From Flavobacteriales bacterium (GTDB taxonomy: Bacteria; Bacteroidota; Bacteroidia; Flavobacteriales; JABDKJ01), in contig JABDKJ010000013.1 of assembly GCA_013002285.1 (NCBI GenBank), forward strand, positions 69,486 to 133,485: DNA of 64,000 nt. The letters run 5' to 3'. Of the stretch, positions 42,441 to 51,768 are shown piece after piece; position 1 is the stretch's first letter, and every line of letters begins with the position of its first letter. A program made the position numbers and the translations under genes. Below the pieces are notes generated by a model. It did not search any database and had not been told where the DNA came from. It saw only the letters and a program-made list of their open reading frames with translations.

Positions 42441-45287
42441 ATGCATCAAATACCGATCCCTAGTAATGAAAGTCAAAGGATACAAAGGCTTCTTGATCTA
42501 AATATATTGGACACTAAAAGTGAAGTTGAATTTGACGACCTCACAAAACTTGTAGCAGAAATTTGTGATGTTCCTATATGTCTGATCAGCCTTATAGATC
42601 AAAATAGGCAATGGTTTAAATCAAAAGTGGGATTAGATGTTCCTGAGACTTCTAGAGATATTTCTTTTTGTCAGTATGCAATAATGGACTCAGGGATCAT
42701 GGAAGTTCAAGATTCCTTGAAAGATGAGAGGTTCAGAACAAATCCTCTTGTAACTGGAGACCCCAATATCAGGTCTTATGCCGGGGCACCATTAGTCGAT
42801 AAAAGAGGATTCGTGATGGGCACACTATGTGTAATTGATCGTTCCCCAAAAAAACTTAACGAGTATCAGAGAAATGTCTTGAAGACCGTGGCCAACACGA
42901 TCATTCAAACGCTGGAATTGAAGAAGAGGAGTCAAGTGAATCAAGTATTTTACCGATTCTTTCATAAGTCTCTTAACCTGCAATGTATTGCCGGAATGGA
43001 TGGATATTTCAAATATTTGAATCCTGCATTTTCTGAAGTTCTTGGTTGGTCAGACGAGGAACTGAAAAATGAGCCATTTATTCATTACGTGCATCCAGAG
43101 GATGTTGAACTTACACTGGCTGAAATCGAACGATTGTCCTCAGGACAAAAGACAATTGGTTTTGAAAATAGATATCGAAAAAAAGATGGGGATTATCTCT
43201 GGATGAGTTGGAATTGTAGGCCTGACCCTTTAACCAGGGAGTTATTTGCTACAGCAAGAGATATTACCAATTTAAAAGTTGTATTAAATGAATTTGAGGA
43301 AGCCAAAAAAAGTGCCGAGGACCATAAAATACGATTAGAGAATGTGATCAATGGTACAAATCTTGGCACGTGGGAATGGAATGTTCAAACCGGAGAGACC
43401 ATCTTTAATGAGAGATGGGCAGAGATAATTGGGTATACGCTTGAGGAACTTGAACCAATTTCAATTGATACTTGGATGAAATTCGCTCATCCGGAAGACC
43501 TTGAAAATAGTGGAGAAGCACTTCAAAAACATTTTACTGGAGAAACTGATTACTATGATTTTTCTTCTCGTATGAAACATCGTGACGGTCATTGGATATG
43601 GGTATGGGACCGAGGGGTGGTTATGTCAAGAACACCGGAAGGTGAGCCACTTTGGATGTATGGTACACATCAAGAAATTTCACATCAGAAAGAACTGGAA
43701 GATTCGTTGAAAAATGCAAAAGACATGGCCGAGCAATCTTCTAAAGCGAAAGAGGCATTCATAGCCAACATAAGTCACGAGATCAGAACGCCATTGAATG
43801 CAATTATTGGTTTTTCAGATCTGCTGGTACAAACAGACCTAAATGATATTCAATCCAATTATACAGACACTATAGGAATAGCATCGAGAAATCTATTAGG
43901 ATTGATCAATGATGTATTGGATCTTTCGAAAATTGACAACGGTGGAATTGAATTGGAGCAGAAGCCTGTTGATTTGCATAAACTAATGCAAAATGTACTT
44001 AAGCTCAATGGTCAAGCAGCTAAAGAAAAAGATCTTAAGCTGACTTACAGCGTTGATTTTGACATACCAGAATTGATCTTGGGAGACTCTGTAAGGATAA
44101 ATCAGATCCTGGTAAATTTGATCGGAAATGCTATCAAGTTCACACCAAAAGGATATGTTGACTTAAAGGCAATTACTACTAGAAAGACCAAGAATGAAGT
44201 TGAGATATTATTTTCTGTGAGAGATACTGGAATTGGTATTGCAAAAGAAAAACTAGATCTGATCTTCGATCGTTTTGCACAGGCAGAGAATTCAACAACT
44301 CGTGAGTTTGGAGGAACGGGGCTAGGACTGAGTATAGTTAAAATGCTCTTAGAACTTCATGGATCTGACTTAAAGGTAGACAGTGAAATAGGCAAAGGAA
44401 CTGAATTTAAGTTCAATCTTGTTTTCCCCATTCCTGAAATAAGTAGAACTAAACTATTCACAGAAGCTCATGTAAATTCAAACGATGTACTTTCAGGATT
44501 GAAAATCTTAGTGGCCGAAGACAATGAGCATAATCAGGTTCTTGCGACTACTTATTTAAAAATTAATGGTGCTATTGTAGACTTAGCGGAAAATGGTCTC
44601 GAAGCAATAGAAATGACGAGGATGAACAAATATGACGTCATTCTTATGGACCTTCAAATGCCGAAAATGGATGGTTTTGAAGCTACTGGGATCATTAGGA
44701 ACGAACTCAAACTAGAAATTCCCATAGTCGCCTGTACTGCCCATTCTTTGGCCGGTGAGAGGAATCGGAGTATTCAAATAGGAATGGACGATTACATTAC
44801 CAAACCATACGCAGTAGAAGAACTCTTATCCGTGATTATAAGACTAACGAACTCGAACAAATATCCATCTGCCAGATCTAATGATCCGAATTTCCGTGAA
44901 CCGAGCAAGGAGGAACTTACAAAGATCGTAAAACACGTAGAGGCTCGTGAAGAAGAAGAGCTCACTCGTGCCATGATAGAAATTTTCAGGGAAAGAACGC
45001 CCGAGGACATAAAGGAGATGGAAAAGGCATTAAAAAACAACCAGCTTGAGATAGTTTCCAAGAAAGCTCATCTCGTAGCTGGTTCTCTCGGACAGCTGAA
45101 TGTTATTTTTCAAGGATCAGAGATGGTAGAACGCTCGCTAAAAGATCTAGATCTTCAAAGAGGATTTAAGATCGCTAAAGAAACCGAAAAAATGGCGAGA
45201 AAGGGAGTGGTGGCGAATACTCAACCAAAAGCGAAAGACCTGATCTCTTATCTCAAAAAAACATTGGGTAGAATTGACAATACCTAA
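42441..45287 (+). CDS. Hybrid sensor histidine kinase (GAF-PAS-PAS-HisKA-HATPase-REC-Hpt)
   Basis: 948 residues from ATG 42441 (MHQIPIPSNESQRIQRLLDL); the longer frame from 42378 has a non-homologous N terminus. Cytosolic GAF domain (about 15-160; FDDLTKLVAEICDVPICLIS, RSYAGAPLVDKRGFVMG), two PAS domains (about 180-290 and 300-420), HisKA with the phospho-His446 in FIANISHEIRTPLNAIIGFS, HATPase (about 520-665; VNLIGNAIKFTP, FGGTGLGLSIV), receiver domain with the phospho-acceptor Asp737 in LMDLQMPKMDGF, and a C-terminal Hpt domain with His877 in KAHLVAGSLGQL. No membrane segment, so the signal is intracellular. No response regulator gene is adjacent. Confidence 0.92.
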   Translation: MHQIPIPSNESQRIQRLLDLNILDTKSEVEFDDLTKLVAEICDVPICLISLIDQNRQWFKSKVGLDVPETSRDISFCQYAIMDSGIMEVQDSLKDERFRTNPLVTGDPNIRSYAGAPLVDKRGFVMGTLCVIDRSPKKLNEYQRNVLKTVANTIIQTLELKKRSQVNQVFYRFFHKSLNLQCIAGMDGYFKYLNPAFSEVLGWSDEELKNEPFIHYVHPEDVELTLAEIERLSSGQKTIGFENRYRKKDGDYLWMSWNCRPDPLTRELFATARDITNLKVVLNEFEEAKKSAEDHKIRLENVINGTNLGTWEWNVQTGETIFNERWAEIIGYTLEELEPISIDTWMKFAHPEDLENSGEALQKHFTGETDYYDFSSRMKHRDGHWIWVWDRGVVMSRTPEGEPLWMYGTHQEISHQKELEDSLKNAKDMAEQSSKAKEAFIANISHEIRTPLNAIIGFSDLLVQTDLNDIQSNYTDTIGIASRNLLGLINDVLDLSKIDNGGIELEQKPVDLHKLMQNVLKLNGQAAKEKDLKLTYSVDFDIPELILGDSVRINQILVNLIGNAIKFTPKGYVDLKAITTRKTKNEVEILFSVRDTGIGIAKEKLDLIFDRFAQAENSTTREFGGTGLGLSIVKMLLELHGSDLKVDSEIGKGTEFKFNLVFPIPEISRTKLFTEAHVNSNDVLSGLKILVAEDNEHNQVLATTYLKINGAIVDLAENGLEAIEMTRMNKYDVILMDLQMPKMDGFEATGIIRNELKLEIPIVACTAHSLAGERNRSIQIGMDDYITKPYAVEELLSVIIRLTNSNKYPSARSNDPNFREPSKEELTKIVKHVEAREEEELTRAMIEIFRERTPEDIKEMEKALKNNQLEIVSKKAHLVAGSLGQLNVIFQGSEMVERSLKDLDLQRGFKIAKETEKMARKGVVANTQPKAKDLISYLKKTLGRIDNT

Positions 45288-45403
45288 TGGCACTAATGGA
45301 TCTTTCTTAATGCCATACGGTGGCTGGGCCTTTGGCATAGATTGATATTCAGTTTTAATAAGGATCAATAGAATAATTCATTGAGTTGTGTTAACTTAAT
45401 GCC

Positions 45404-46249
45404 ATGAAATTCTTTCTTACCGGACTATTTGCAATAGCTATATTCTTGTTTCCAAAGGAAGAAACACCTGTATACCCACCTGTTCAATTTTGTCACCCTA
45501 CAACAGAATTTGCTTCTTTTGCTGATGACAGTCAATTCATTGAAGCACACTATGAACAAGCAACAGTAGACTTCATGGTTGAAAAAGGAAATGACATCAA
45601 GTTTGCTGTCGAAGATGGTGAAAAAGCCAATGCTTTTTTGATCCAACCAGACGAGCCCTCTGACAAATGGATCTTCGTGATACACGAATGGTGGGGATTG
45701 AACGATCATATTAAAAAGGAAGCAGAAAAGTATTTCAATGAGCTGGAAAACTATAATGTTATGGCTCTCGATCTTTATGATGGAAAAGTAGCAGGAGATA
45801 GAGAAACGGCTGCTAAATACATGCAAGGTGTAAAAGTGCCAAGGCTAGAGTTGATCATCAGAGGCGCTTACGAATTTGCCGGTGAAAATGCAAAAGTGGG
45901 AACCGTGGGTTGGTGTTTCGGAGGAGGTTGGTCATTGCAGTCCGGGATCCTTGGTGGTGAACAAGCGAAAGCTTCTGTCATTTTCTATGGTATGCCTGAA
46001 AAGGACCCTGCAAAACTGAAGAATTTGAGCGCAGATGTCCTTGGGATCTTCGCTTCACAAGAGCAATGGATCACACCAGAGGTCGTTCAACAATTCGAAA
46101 AGAACATGAAGCTCTTGAACAAGCCTTTAACAGTTAAAAATTACGATGCCCAACATGCATTTGCCAATCCAAGCCGACCTGCATACGTGAAAGAATATGC
46201 AGACGAGGCATTTGATCTGACTATAAACTTCTTTAAGGAAAGGATCTAA
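45404..46249 (+). CDS. Dienelactone hydrolase-family alpha/beta hydrolase, exported
   Basis: 281 residues with a signal peptide (MKFFLTGLFAIAIFLF). The alpha/beta-hydrolase core has FVIHEWWGLNDHIKKEAEK, the catalytic Cys of GWCFGGGWSLQ, Asp in a later loop (GIFASQEQWITPE region) and His in YDAQHAFANPSRPAY, giving the Cys-Asp-His triad of dienelactone hydrolases. Natural substrate unknown. The stop overlaps the convergent hflX gene by four bases. Confidence 0.88.
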   Translation: MKFFLTGLFAIAIFLFPKEETPVYPPVQFCHPTTEFASFADDSQFIEAHYEQATVDFMVEKGNDIKFAVEDGEKANAFLIQPDEPSDKWIFVIHEWWGLNDHIKKEAEKYFNELENYNVMALDLYDGKVAGDRETAAKYMQGVKVPRLELIIRGAYEFAGENAKVGTVGWCFGGGWSLQSGILGGEQAKASVIFYGMPEKDPAKLKNLSADVLGIFASQEQWITPEVVQQFEKNMKLLNKPLTVKNYDAQHAFANPSRPAYVKEYADEAFDLTINFFKERI

Positions 46250-47445
46250 TACAAGAAGGTATTATAAGGAAAACGGATAGCGTGTATCTTCTTTACTTTC
46301 TCATATAGGAGTTCCTTTAGTTCAGTAATATTTTCTTTTTCAGTCGCAGAAATAAAAACTACATCATCGTCTTCTGCCATTTTGGACATCCAACTATTCT
46401 TAAGGTCATCGAGCGAAAAATCAGGCTCTTCCATCCAAGGCAGGTCAGACTTTTTAGCATGTTTCTTTTTCAATGCATCTATTTTATTGAAGATCAATAT
46501 AGTGGGCTTATCAAGCGAATCAATATCGCGTAAAGTTTCATTCACTACAGCATACTGGTCCTCGAAATTTTCGTGAGAAATGTCTACGACATGCAACAGA
46601 ATGTCAGCCTCTCTCACCTCGTCTAACGTAGATTTAAAAGATTCGACCAATTGATGAGGAAGCTTACGAATGAACCCAACAGTATCTGAAAGAAGCAAAG
46701 GCACATTATGTAAAGTGATCTTTCGAACGGTTGTGTCCAGGGTAGCAAACAGTTTATCTTCAGCGAGCACTTCAGATTTGCTCATCATGTTCATTATGGT
46801 TGATTTTCCGGCATTTGTGTACCCCACCAAAGCTACTCTGACCATCGCCCCCCTATTTCCCCGCTGAGAAGCTTTTTGCTTGTCGATCTTTACCAATTTC
46901 TCTTTCAGTAAGGCGATCTTTTGTTGAATGATCCTCCTATCTGTTTCAATCTGTGTCTCTCCAGGGCCTCGCATACCTATCCCTCCTTTTTGTCTTTCAA
47001 GGTGGGTCCACATTCGTGTAAGCCGAGGCAATAGATATTGATACTGCGCCAATTCCACCTGTGTTTTGGCGTGCGCTGTCTGCGCTCTTCCCGCAAAAAT
47101 GTCTAGGATCAGGTTACTTCGGTCCAAAACCTTCACATTGAATTCCTTTTCAATATTTCGCAATTGCGTAGGTGAAAGTTCATCATCAAAGATAACCATG
47201 TCGGTTTCATTCTCTACAATGTAGGCCCTTATCTCTTCCAATTTTCCAGTTCCCACGAATGTCGCAGGATGAGGTTTTTCTCTTTTTTGTGTGAACCTCT
47301 TTTGTTCGTGAGCACCAGCTGTCAATGCCAGGAACGAAAGCTCATCCAGATGTTCTTTGGCGATCTCTTCATCTATGTCTTGAGTGATCAGTGAAATAAG
47401 AACAGCACTTTCTTCTTCGGCTTTCGTTTCATGCATTTTTTTCAT
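46246..47445 (-). CDS. hflX: GTPase HflX
   Basis: Ribosome-associated GTPase that splits stalled 70S ribosomes. 399 residues. N-terminal domain with DELSPTQLRNIEKEFNVKV and RAQTAHAKTQVELAQYQYLL plus GGIGMRGPGETQIETDRR, then the G domain: GYTNAGKSTIMN (G1), DTTVRKITL, DTVGFIRKLPHQLVESF (G3) and IFNKID (G4). Last gene of a five-gene leftward operon starting with trpS; four bases from the preceding gene. Confidence 0.94.
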   Translation of the reverse strand: MKKMHETKAEEESAVLISLITQDIDEEIAKEHLDELSFLALTAGAHEQKRFTQKREKPHPATFVGTGKLEEIRAYIVENETDMVIFDDELSPTQLRNIEKEFNVKVLDRSNLILDIFAGRAQTAHAKTQVELAQYQYLLPRLTRMWTHLERQKGGIGMRGPGETQIETDRRIIQQKIALLKEKLVKIDKQKASQRGNRGAMVRVALVGYTNAGKSTIMNMMSKSEVLAEDKLFATLDTTVRKITLHNVPLLLSDTVGFIRKLPHQLVESFKSTLDEVREADILLHVVDISHENFEDQYAVVNETLRDIDSLDKPTILIFNKIDALKKKHAKKSDLPWMEEPDFSLDDLKNSWMSKMAEDDDVVFISATEKENITELKELLYEKVKKIHAIRFPYNTFLY

Positions 47446-47449
47446 GGTG

Positions 47450-48262
47450 CTATTTCGTATATCTTTTTTTTGTGATCGGCAGTTCTAGTAGGTCGCCTAA
47501 ATGGCCCTCACGTTTGTCAAAAACATCGATCCCGAACACGATCTCATTGGCAGGCATATATGCGTACGTTCCAAATAGTCTGTCCCAGATCCCAAAGATG
47601 TTCCCATAGTTCCTGTCAGTATAAGGTCGTTCAAAATGATGGTGGATGCGATGCATTCCGGGAGTAATAATGACATAGCTCAAAAGTCTATCAATTTTTG
47701 CGTTGATCTTTACGTTGGAATGATTGAACTGAGAAAGCAAAGCGCTCATGCTTTGATAGAGCATCAACAACCAAATAGGGGCGCCCGTCAATATAACGGC
47801 CAACACGGTGAAAACAGCTCTGAACACACTTTCCCCTGGGTGGTGGCGTAAAGCCGTAGTAGTGTCAACCTTGGTATCGCTATGGTGGATCACATGAAAT
47901 TTCCACATCCAGTTTATCTGATGTTCTATCCAGTGAATGAAGTAAGCACCGATCAGGTCCATGAACATAAGCCCCACGACCAAAGCTAACCAGGTTGGCA
48001 TCTCTATCCATTGTAAAAGACCAAATTCATTGGCAACTACCCAGTCAGAGCTTTTAACGATCACAAAAGCAAAACCGAGATTTATAAGCGCTGTGGTAAG
48101 AGTGAAGAAAAGATTTGGACCTGCATGTTTCCATTTGTTGTATTTGAATTTCACGATAGGCACAACACCTTCGATCATCCAGAAAAGCATTATCCCTCCA
48201 ACCAGGAAAATGGTCCTGTGTAGAGAAGGGATATTCTCAAAATATGTGATCAGTTCATTCAC
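47450..48262 (-). CDS. Fatty acid hydroxylase/sterol desaturase-family membrane protein
   Basis: 270 residues from GTG 48262 (MNELITYFENIP), which overlaps the cytochrome c gene by eight bases; a TTG at 48277 is the alternative. Several hydrophobic segments and the His boxes of di-iron membrane hydroxylases: HWIEH, HVIHH, HH in ALRHHPGE, HRIHHHFERPY and the late NYGNIFGIWDRLFGTY. Substrates in this family are lipids or sterol-like molecules. The two genes upstream encode probable heme proteins, which suggests electron delivery to this enzyme. Confidence 0.85.
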   Translation of the reverse strand: MNELITYFENIPSLHRTIFLVGGIMLFWMIEGVVPIVKFKYNKWKHAGPNLFFTLTTALINLGFAFVIVKSSDWVVANEFGLLQWIEMPTWLALVVGLMFMDLIGAYFIHWIEHQINWMWKFHVIHHSDTKVDTTTALRHHPGESVFRAVFTVLAVILTGAPIWLLMLYQSMSALLSQFNHSNVKINAKIDRLLSYVIITPGMHRIHHHFERPYTDRNYGNIFGIWDRLFGTYAYMPANEIVFGIDVFDKREGHLGDLLELPITKKRYTK

Positions 48263-48587
48263 GCAATCCGATGACAAAGTTACTCAGAAGTTCTATGTCT
48301 TGGGAAGAAAGGACATCTTTAAAAGGCGTCATGACCTTTCCTGGCTCGTCATTCTTCCCATTTCTAATAATAGCCACGACCTCCTTGCGTGACATTGTGG
48401 ACTTAGATAGGTCAGAGGAATTTGCTAAGCCTAGTTTCCCGTCTTCACCATGACAAAGCGAGCAGTTCTTTCTAAAAAGATACTTGGCTTGTTCAACACT
48501 ATCCGCGTAAGGAGTATCGCATGAAGCCAAGCCCCATGCTATGATCAGAACCAGCCATAGGCTGCAAAGCCTTCTTTGAATGGCCAT
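48255..48587 (-). CDS. Monoheme cytochrome c lipoprotein
   Basis: 110 residues. The N terminus is a lipoprotein signal (LIIAWGLASC, anchor Cys at about residue 23). One heme site, CSLCH, with an axial Met candidate in KVMTPFKDVLSS, as in small electron-carrier cytochromes. The start overlaps the preceding membrane-protein gene by 43 bases; no later start would leave a usable signal peptide, so the overlap seems real. Electron carrier in the envelope, partner probably the hydroxylase or the cytochrome b-like protein encoded next to it. Confidence 0.85.
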   Translation of the reverse strand: MAIQRRLCSLWLVLIIAWGLASCDTPYADSVEQAKYLFRKNCSLCHGEDGKLGLANSSDLSKSTMSRKEVVAIIRNGKNDEPGKVMTPFKDVLSSQDIELLSNFVIGLRE

Positions 48588-48985
48588 GGAATAGTCAATA
48601 AAATAATGATCAGAGCTATGGTATAGAACACTTTTATGCTCTTGTTCTTTCCAGCTTCATCACTGGCTTTTTTCACTTTAGAATAACCCACCGTGATCAA
48701 GATGATCGCAACCAACATTCCAAACAAATGCTCGATCATCCAGAAGCGTTGGAAGCTATTAGACATGGCTCCTTCCATCTGAAAGAACTTGTAAATACCT
48801 TTCATGAAATACAAAGAGAAGCCCAAGAGCAATTGGACATGAGCTGCGATCATGGTGAAAAGAGCAAGCTTTTTATCTCCCGCAGAATAGTTCTTAGACG
48901 TAAAAGCTTTAATGATCGTGATCACTAGGAGAAGAAGTAATATCCATCTCAATAGTGAATGTAAATGACTGAATCCTGTTGTCAT
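48545..48985 (-). CDS. Four-helix membrane protein, probable cytochrome b-like heme protein
   Basis: 146 residues with four hydrophobic segments. His residues sit at helix positions suited for heme b: GFSHLHSLLRW, MIAAHVQLLLGF and MIEHLFGMLVAI. Bacteroidota proteins of this type are often annotated as cytochrome B. Its neighbours are a cytochrome c and a di-iron hydroxylase-family protein. 17 bases separate it from trpS upstream. Confidence 0.65.
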   Translation of the reverse strand: MTTGFSHLHSLLRWILLLLLVITIIKAFTSKNYSAGDKKLALFTMIAAHVQLLLGFSLYFMKGIYKFFQMEGAMSNSFQRFWMIEHLFGMLVAIILITVGYSKVKKASDEAGKNKSIKVFYTIALIIILLTIPWPFKEGFAAYGWF

Positions 48986-49002
48986 GTTTCTTTTTTAATG
49001 GT

Positions 49003-49974
49003 TTAATATCCTAGCGCATTTCGCACCCTTGAAAGAACTTCTTTTGCAACAACACGTGCTTTTACAGCTCCTTGTTCTAGCAATTGGTCCAGCTCTTTTT
49101 TGTTTGACATATAGTGATCATAGCTTTCGCGCTCTTTTTCGAATCTTGATAGAATAGCTTCATGAAGAGCAAGCTTTGCATGCCCCCATCCATAGCCGCC
49201 TGCTTTTAGTTGGGTTTTCATTTCATCGGCTTTTTTTGGAGAAGCGATCAATTTGTAGAGTTCGTATACCGTTTTTCCTTCTGCTTCTTTTGAGTCTTCC
49301 AAAGGCGTGTCGTCCGTGACTATCTTTTTATTGAGTTCCTTTTTCAAGGCCTTTGCATCCATAAATATATCAATGGTGTTTCCTCTGGATTTGCTCATTT
49401 TATTCCCATCTGTGCCTAGGACATACATGGTCTCCTGCTTCAGTTTTGCTTCTGGGGGCACCAAAATATCTCCCATTTTGTGATTTATTCGGCTTGCAAC
49501 ATCTCGGGACATCTCTAGATGCTGCAATTGATCTTTTCCCACCGGGACCAGATCAGCATCATAAAGAAGGATATCCGCAGCCATGAGCATGGGGTATGAA
49601 AACAAACCGGCATTCACATCTTCCAAGCGGTCCGCTTTGTCTTTAAAAGAATGGGCAAGCGTTAACCTTTGGTAAGGGAAAAAGCAAGATAAATACCATG
49701 CGAGCTCTGCTGTTTCTGGAACATCGCTTTGCCTGTAAAAGGTGCTTTTATTTGTGTCCAAACCACAAGCGAGCCAAGTAGCGGCAACGGAATAGGTGCT
49801 TTCGCGCAAATAGTCAGCATCTTTTATTTGGGTAAGGGAATGCATATCTGCAATGAACAAAAATGCATTGTTGGCCTCTTGCTCAGCCATTTCTATGGCA
49901 GGCAAAATAGCTCCCAATATATTGCCCAAATGTGGCGTTCCTGTGCTTTGTATTCCTGTTAGTATTCTTGGCAT
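49003..49974 (-). CDS. trpS: Tryptophanyl-tRNA synthetase
   Basis: 323 residues, class I synthetase. HIGH-type motif TPHLGNILGA near residue 13 and the KMSKSRGN loop near 195; also DADLVPVGKDQLQHLEMSRD, typical of TrpRS. First gene of a leftward operon. A variant -7 element, TAAATTCG at 50002-49995, precedes the ATG by about 20 bases. Confidence 0.95.
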   Translation of the reverse strand: MPRILTGIQSTGTPHLGNILGAILPAIEMAEQEANNAFLFIADMHSLTQIKDADYLRESTYSVAATWLACGLDTNKSTFYRQSDVPETAELAWYLSCFFPYQRLTLAHSFKDKADRLEDVNAGLFSYPMLMAADILLYDADLVPVGKDQLQHLEMSRDVASRINHKMGDILVPPEAKLKQETMYVLGTDGNKMSKSRGNTIDIFMDAKALKKELNKKIVTDDTPLEDSKEAEGKTVYELYKLIASPKKADEMKTQLKAGGYGWGHAKLALHEAILSRFEKERESYDHYMSNKKELDQLLEQGAVKARVVAKEVLSRVRNALGY

Positions 49975-49994
49975 ATCGGCTTTTACCTGAGTGG

Positions 49995-50002
49995 CGAATT
50001 TA
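49995..50002 (-). promoter_or_regulatory. Variant -7 element (TAAATTCG) upstream of trpS
   Basis: Read leftwards TAAATTCG, one mismatch from TAnnTTTG, the same variant ending in TTCG as upstream of aspS and the DUF422 gene. Confidence 0.3.
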
Positions 50003-50003
50003 A

Positions 50004-50954
50004 TTGAAATTACAAGAAATCATCTTGCTGTGGGGTTCAAATAATTGGACACTGCAGCTTCTTATTTCAAAGGACTCATTATCTTGCCCCAACAGCCTTT
50101 ATACAAAGCTATTGCACGAAAGCAAATTCATTACATATCTACTAGCACCTTTCCGATTTTTGTACAAGATCTATTTTGCATTGGTCTTCATGTCCACCAT
50201 GCTCATACTATATCCATTGCTCTATTTCTATGCATCCAAAAAGGAAAGGCACCCAAAGCTTTTCAAAGTGAAATTGGTCTGGGGAGCTGTTCTTTGTTTA
50301 TTCAGCGGTATTCCATTTGCAGTGAAAGGGAGGAAAAAATTTCCGGAGCCACCTTTCATTGTAGTTGCAAACCATCAGAGTTATATGGACATCGTATTTA
50401 TGTACCGAGTAGTGAAAAAGCATTACAAATTCATGGCAAAAGCAGAGTTAATGAATTGGCCATTATTTGGGATATTCTTCAAAAAGAAAACGGACATTGC
50501 GGTACATAGAAGCCATAAGAAACTTGCATCACAAGCATTGATCGAGGCTGATGAAACGATCAAAGAGGGGATCTCAGTAGCTTTCTTTGCAGAAGGGACA
50601 ATTCCTAGGAACACTCCGCAATTGGGTGCTTTTAAAAATGGGGCTTTCAAGGTGGCCATTGAAAATCAAGTTCCCATTGTACCGATCACTTTTGTATCGA
50701 ATTGGCGAAGAATGGGAGAGCCACTTGAATTCACGTCCAAAGGCAGTCCTGGCCTATGCCGCGCAGTGATCCACGACACGATTGAGACCAAGGGTCTCAT
50801 GCTGGACGATATGATAGAATTAAGGGAAAAGACCAGAACCATTATCCACCAACCCCTAATAGACAGAGGATATTCAAGCCCATTGTTCAATAAAGATGAA
50901 TATGATGCCTGGGTTAAACACCGCTCAAAGAAGAAACGAAGAAGGTTTTATTAA
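50004..50954 (+). CDS. plsC: 1-acyl-sn-glycerol-3-phosphate acyltransferase (PlsC type)
   Basis: Acylates lysophosphatidic acid for phospholipid synthesis. Up to 316 residues; the start is uncertain because the first 36 codons look unlike the family and a TTG at 50112 would give a more usual N terminus. One or two membrane segments (IYFALVFMSTMLILYPLLYF), then the catalytic NHQSYMD (His-x4-Asp), the substrate-binding FAEGTIPR and VPIVPITF, as in PlsC. The 3' end overlaps the bacilliredoxin gene by four bases. Confidence 0.85.
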   Translation: MKLQEIILLWGSNNWTLQLLISKDSLSCPNSLYTKLLHESKFITYLLAPFRFLYKIYFALVFMSTMLILYPLLYFYASKKERHPKLFKVKLVWGAVLCLFSGIPFAVKGRKKFPEPPFIVVANHQSYMDIVFMYRVVKKHYKFMAKAELMNWPLFGIFFKKKTDIAVHRSHKKLASQALIEADETIKEGISVAFFAEGTIPRNTPQLGAFKNGAFKVAIENQVPIVPITFVSNWRRMGEPLEFTSKGSPGLCRAVIHDTIETKGLMLDDMIELREKTRTIIHQPLIDRGYSSPLFNKDEYDAWVKHRSKKKRRRFY

Positions 50955-51367
50955 CAGTACTCGTTAAAAGCCATCTTCAAGTTGTCTGCGATCATTTCCG
51001 CAGTTCTTCCTTCAATATGATGACGTTCGATCATATGCACCAATTTTCCATTTTTGAACAAACCTATTGAAGGAGAAGAAGGAGGGTATGGCAACATATA
51101 TTTTCTTACTTGGTTCACAGCTTCTTTATCAAATCCTGCGAACGAAGTAGTTAATTTATTTGGGAGCTTATCATTCTGAACGGCAAGCTTCACCGCAGGT
51201 CTCATAGAACCAGCAGCACAACCACACACAGAATTCAACACAACAAGAACGGTTTCTTCTGCCCCTGAATTCAACACAGCGTCAACCTCATCAGGCGTTT
51301 TCATATCTTCAAATCCAACACTTGTCAATTCGCCTTTCATAGGCATTACCATTTCTTCTGGATACAT
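50951..51367 (-). CDS. BrxA/BrxB-family bacilliredoxin
   Basis: 138 residues. The active site is NSVCGCAAG, Cys-Gly-Cys, typical of the bacilliredoxins (DUF1094) that remove thiol adducts from proteins. The C-terminal segment LVHMIERHHIEGRTAEMIAD is also conserved. A -7 element TAATTTTG at 51392-51385 precedes the ATG by about 18 bases. Whether this organism makes bacillithiol cannot be decided from the window. Confidence 0.9.
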   Translation of the reverse strand: MYPEEMVMPMKGELTSVGFEDMKTPDEVDAVLNSGAEETVLVVLNSVCGCAAGSMRPAVKLAVQNDKLPNKLTTSFAGFDKEAVNQVRKYMLPYPPSSPSIGLFKNGKLVHMIERHHIEGRTAEMIADNLKMAFNEYC

Positions 51368-51384
51368 AATCTTTAAATTTGATG

Positions 51385-51392
51385 CAAAATTA
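51385..51392 (-). promoter_or_regulatory. -7 element of the bacilliredoxin gene
   Basis: Read leftwards TAATTTTG (perfect TAnnTTTG), followed by CATC. Confidence 0.4.
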
Positions 51393-51417
51393 CGAATAAT
51401 TATAGGGATAACAGGCC

Positions 51418-51768
51418 TTGAACAAAATTGTTGCAGATATAGAAAAGAAAGCCAATGATTGGCAAAAGCCCATATGCTACTCCATTCGTGAATGCATTTT
51501 GGATTTCATTCCCCAAGTTGAAGAGTCCATTAAATGGCTGTTGCCTTTCTACCACATTGGAAAAGGTAACATCTGTTTCATCAACATTCGAAAAGAAGAC
51601 ATTAAAGTTGGCTTCTATTGGGGTGCTAAATTCAGTGCACAGGAACTCCTGGAAGGTGATGGTGTGCAAGTAAGACATCTGGTCTACCGAAAAGGCGATG
51701 TGTTTGATGCGGCAATTTTGAAAGTACTGTTGGAAGAGGCTTTGGAGTGGACTATCTCTTCCCTTTAA
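51418..51768 (+). CDS. DUF1801-family protein
   Basis: 116 residues from a TTG start. Small alpha/beta protein with the family pattern of a helix (CILDFIPQVEESIKWLLPFY), a strand with ICFINIRKEDIKVGFYWG, and a C-terminal helix. DUF1801 proteins are of unknown function, and many are predicted to bind small molecules or to act in stress. The 3' end overlaps the convergent tadA gene by 17 bases. Confidence 0.8.
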   Translation: MNKIVADIEKKANDWQKPICYSIRECILDFIPQVEESIKWLLPFYHIGKGNICFINIRKEDIKVGFYWGAKFSAQELLEGDGVQVRHLVYRKGDVFDAAILKVLLEEALEWTISSL

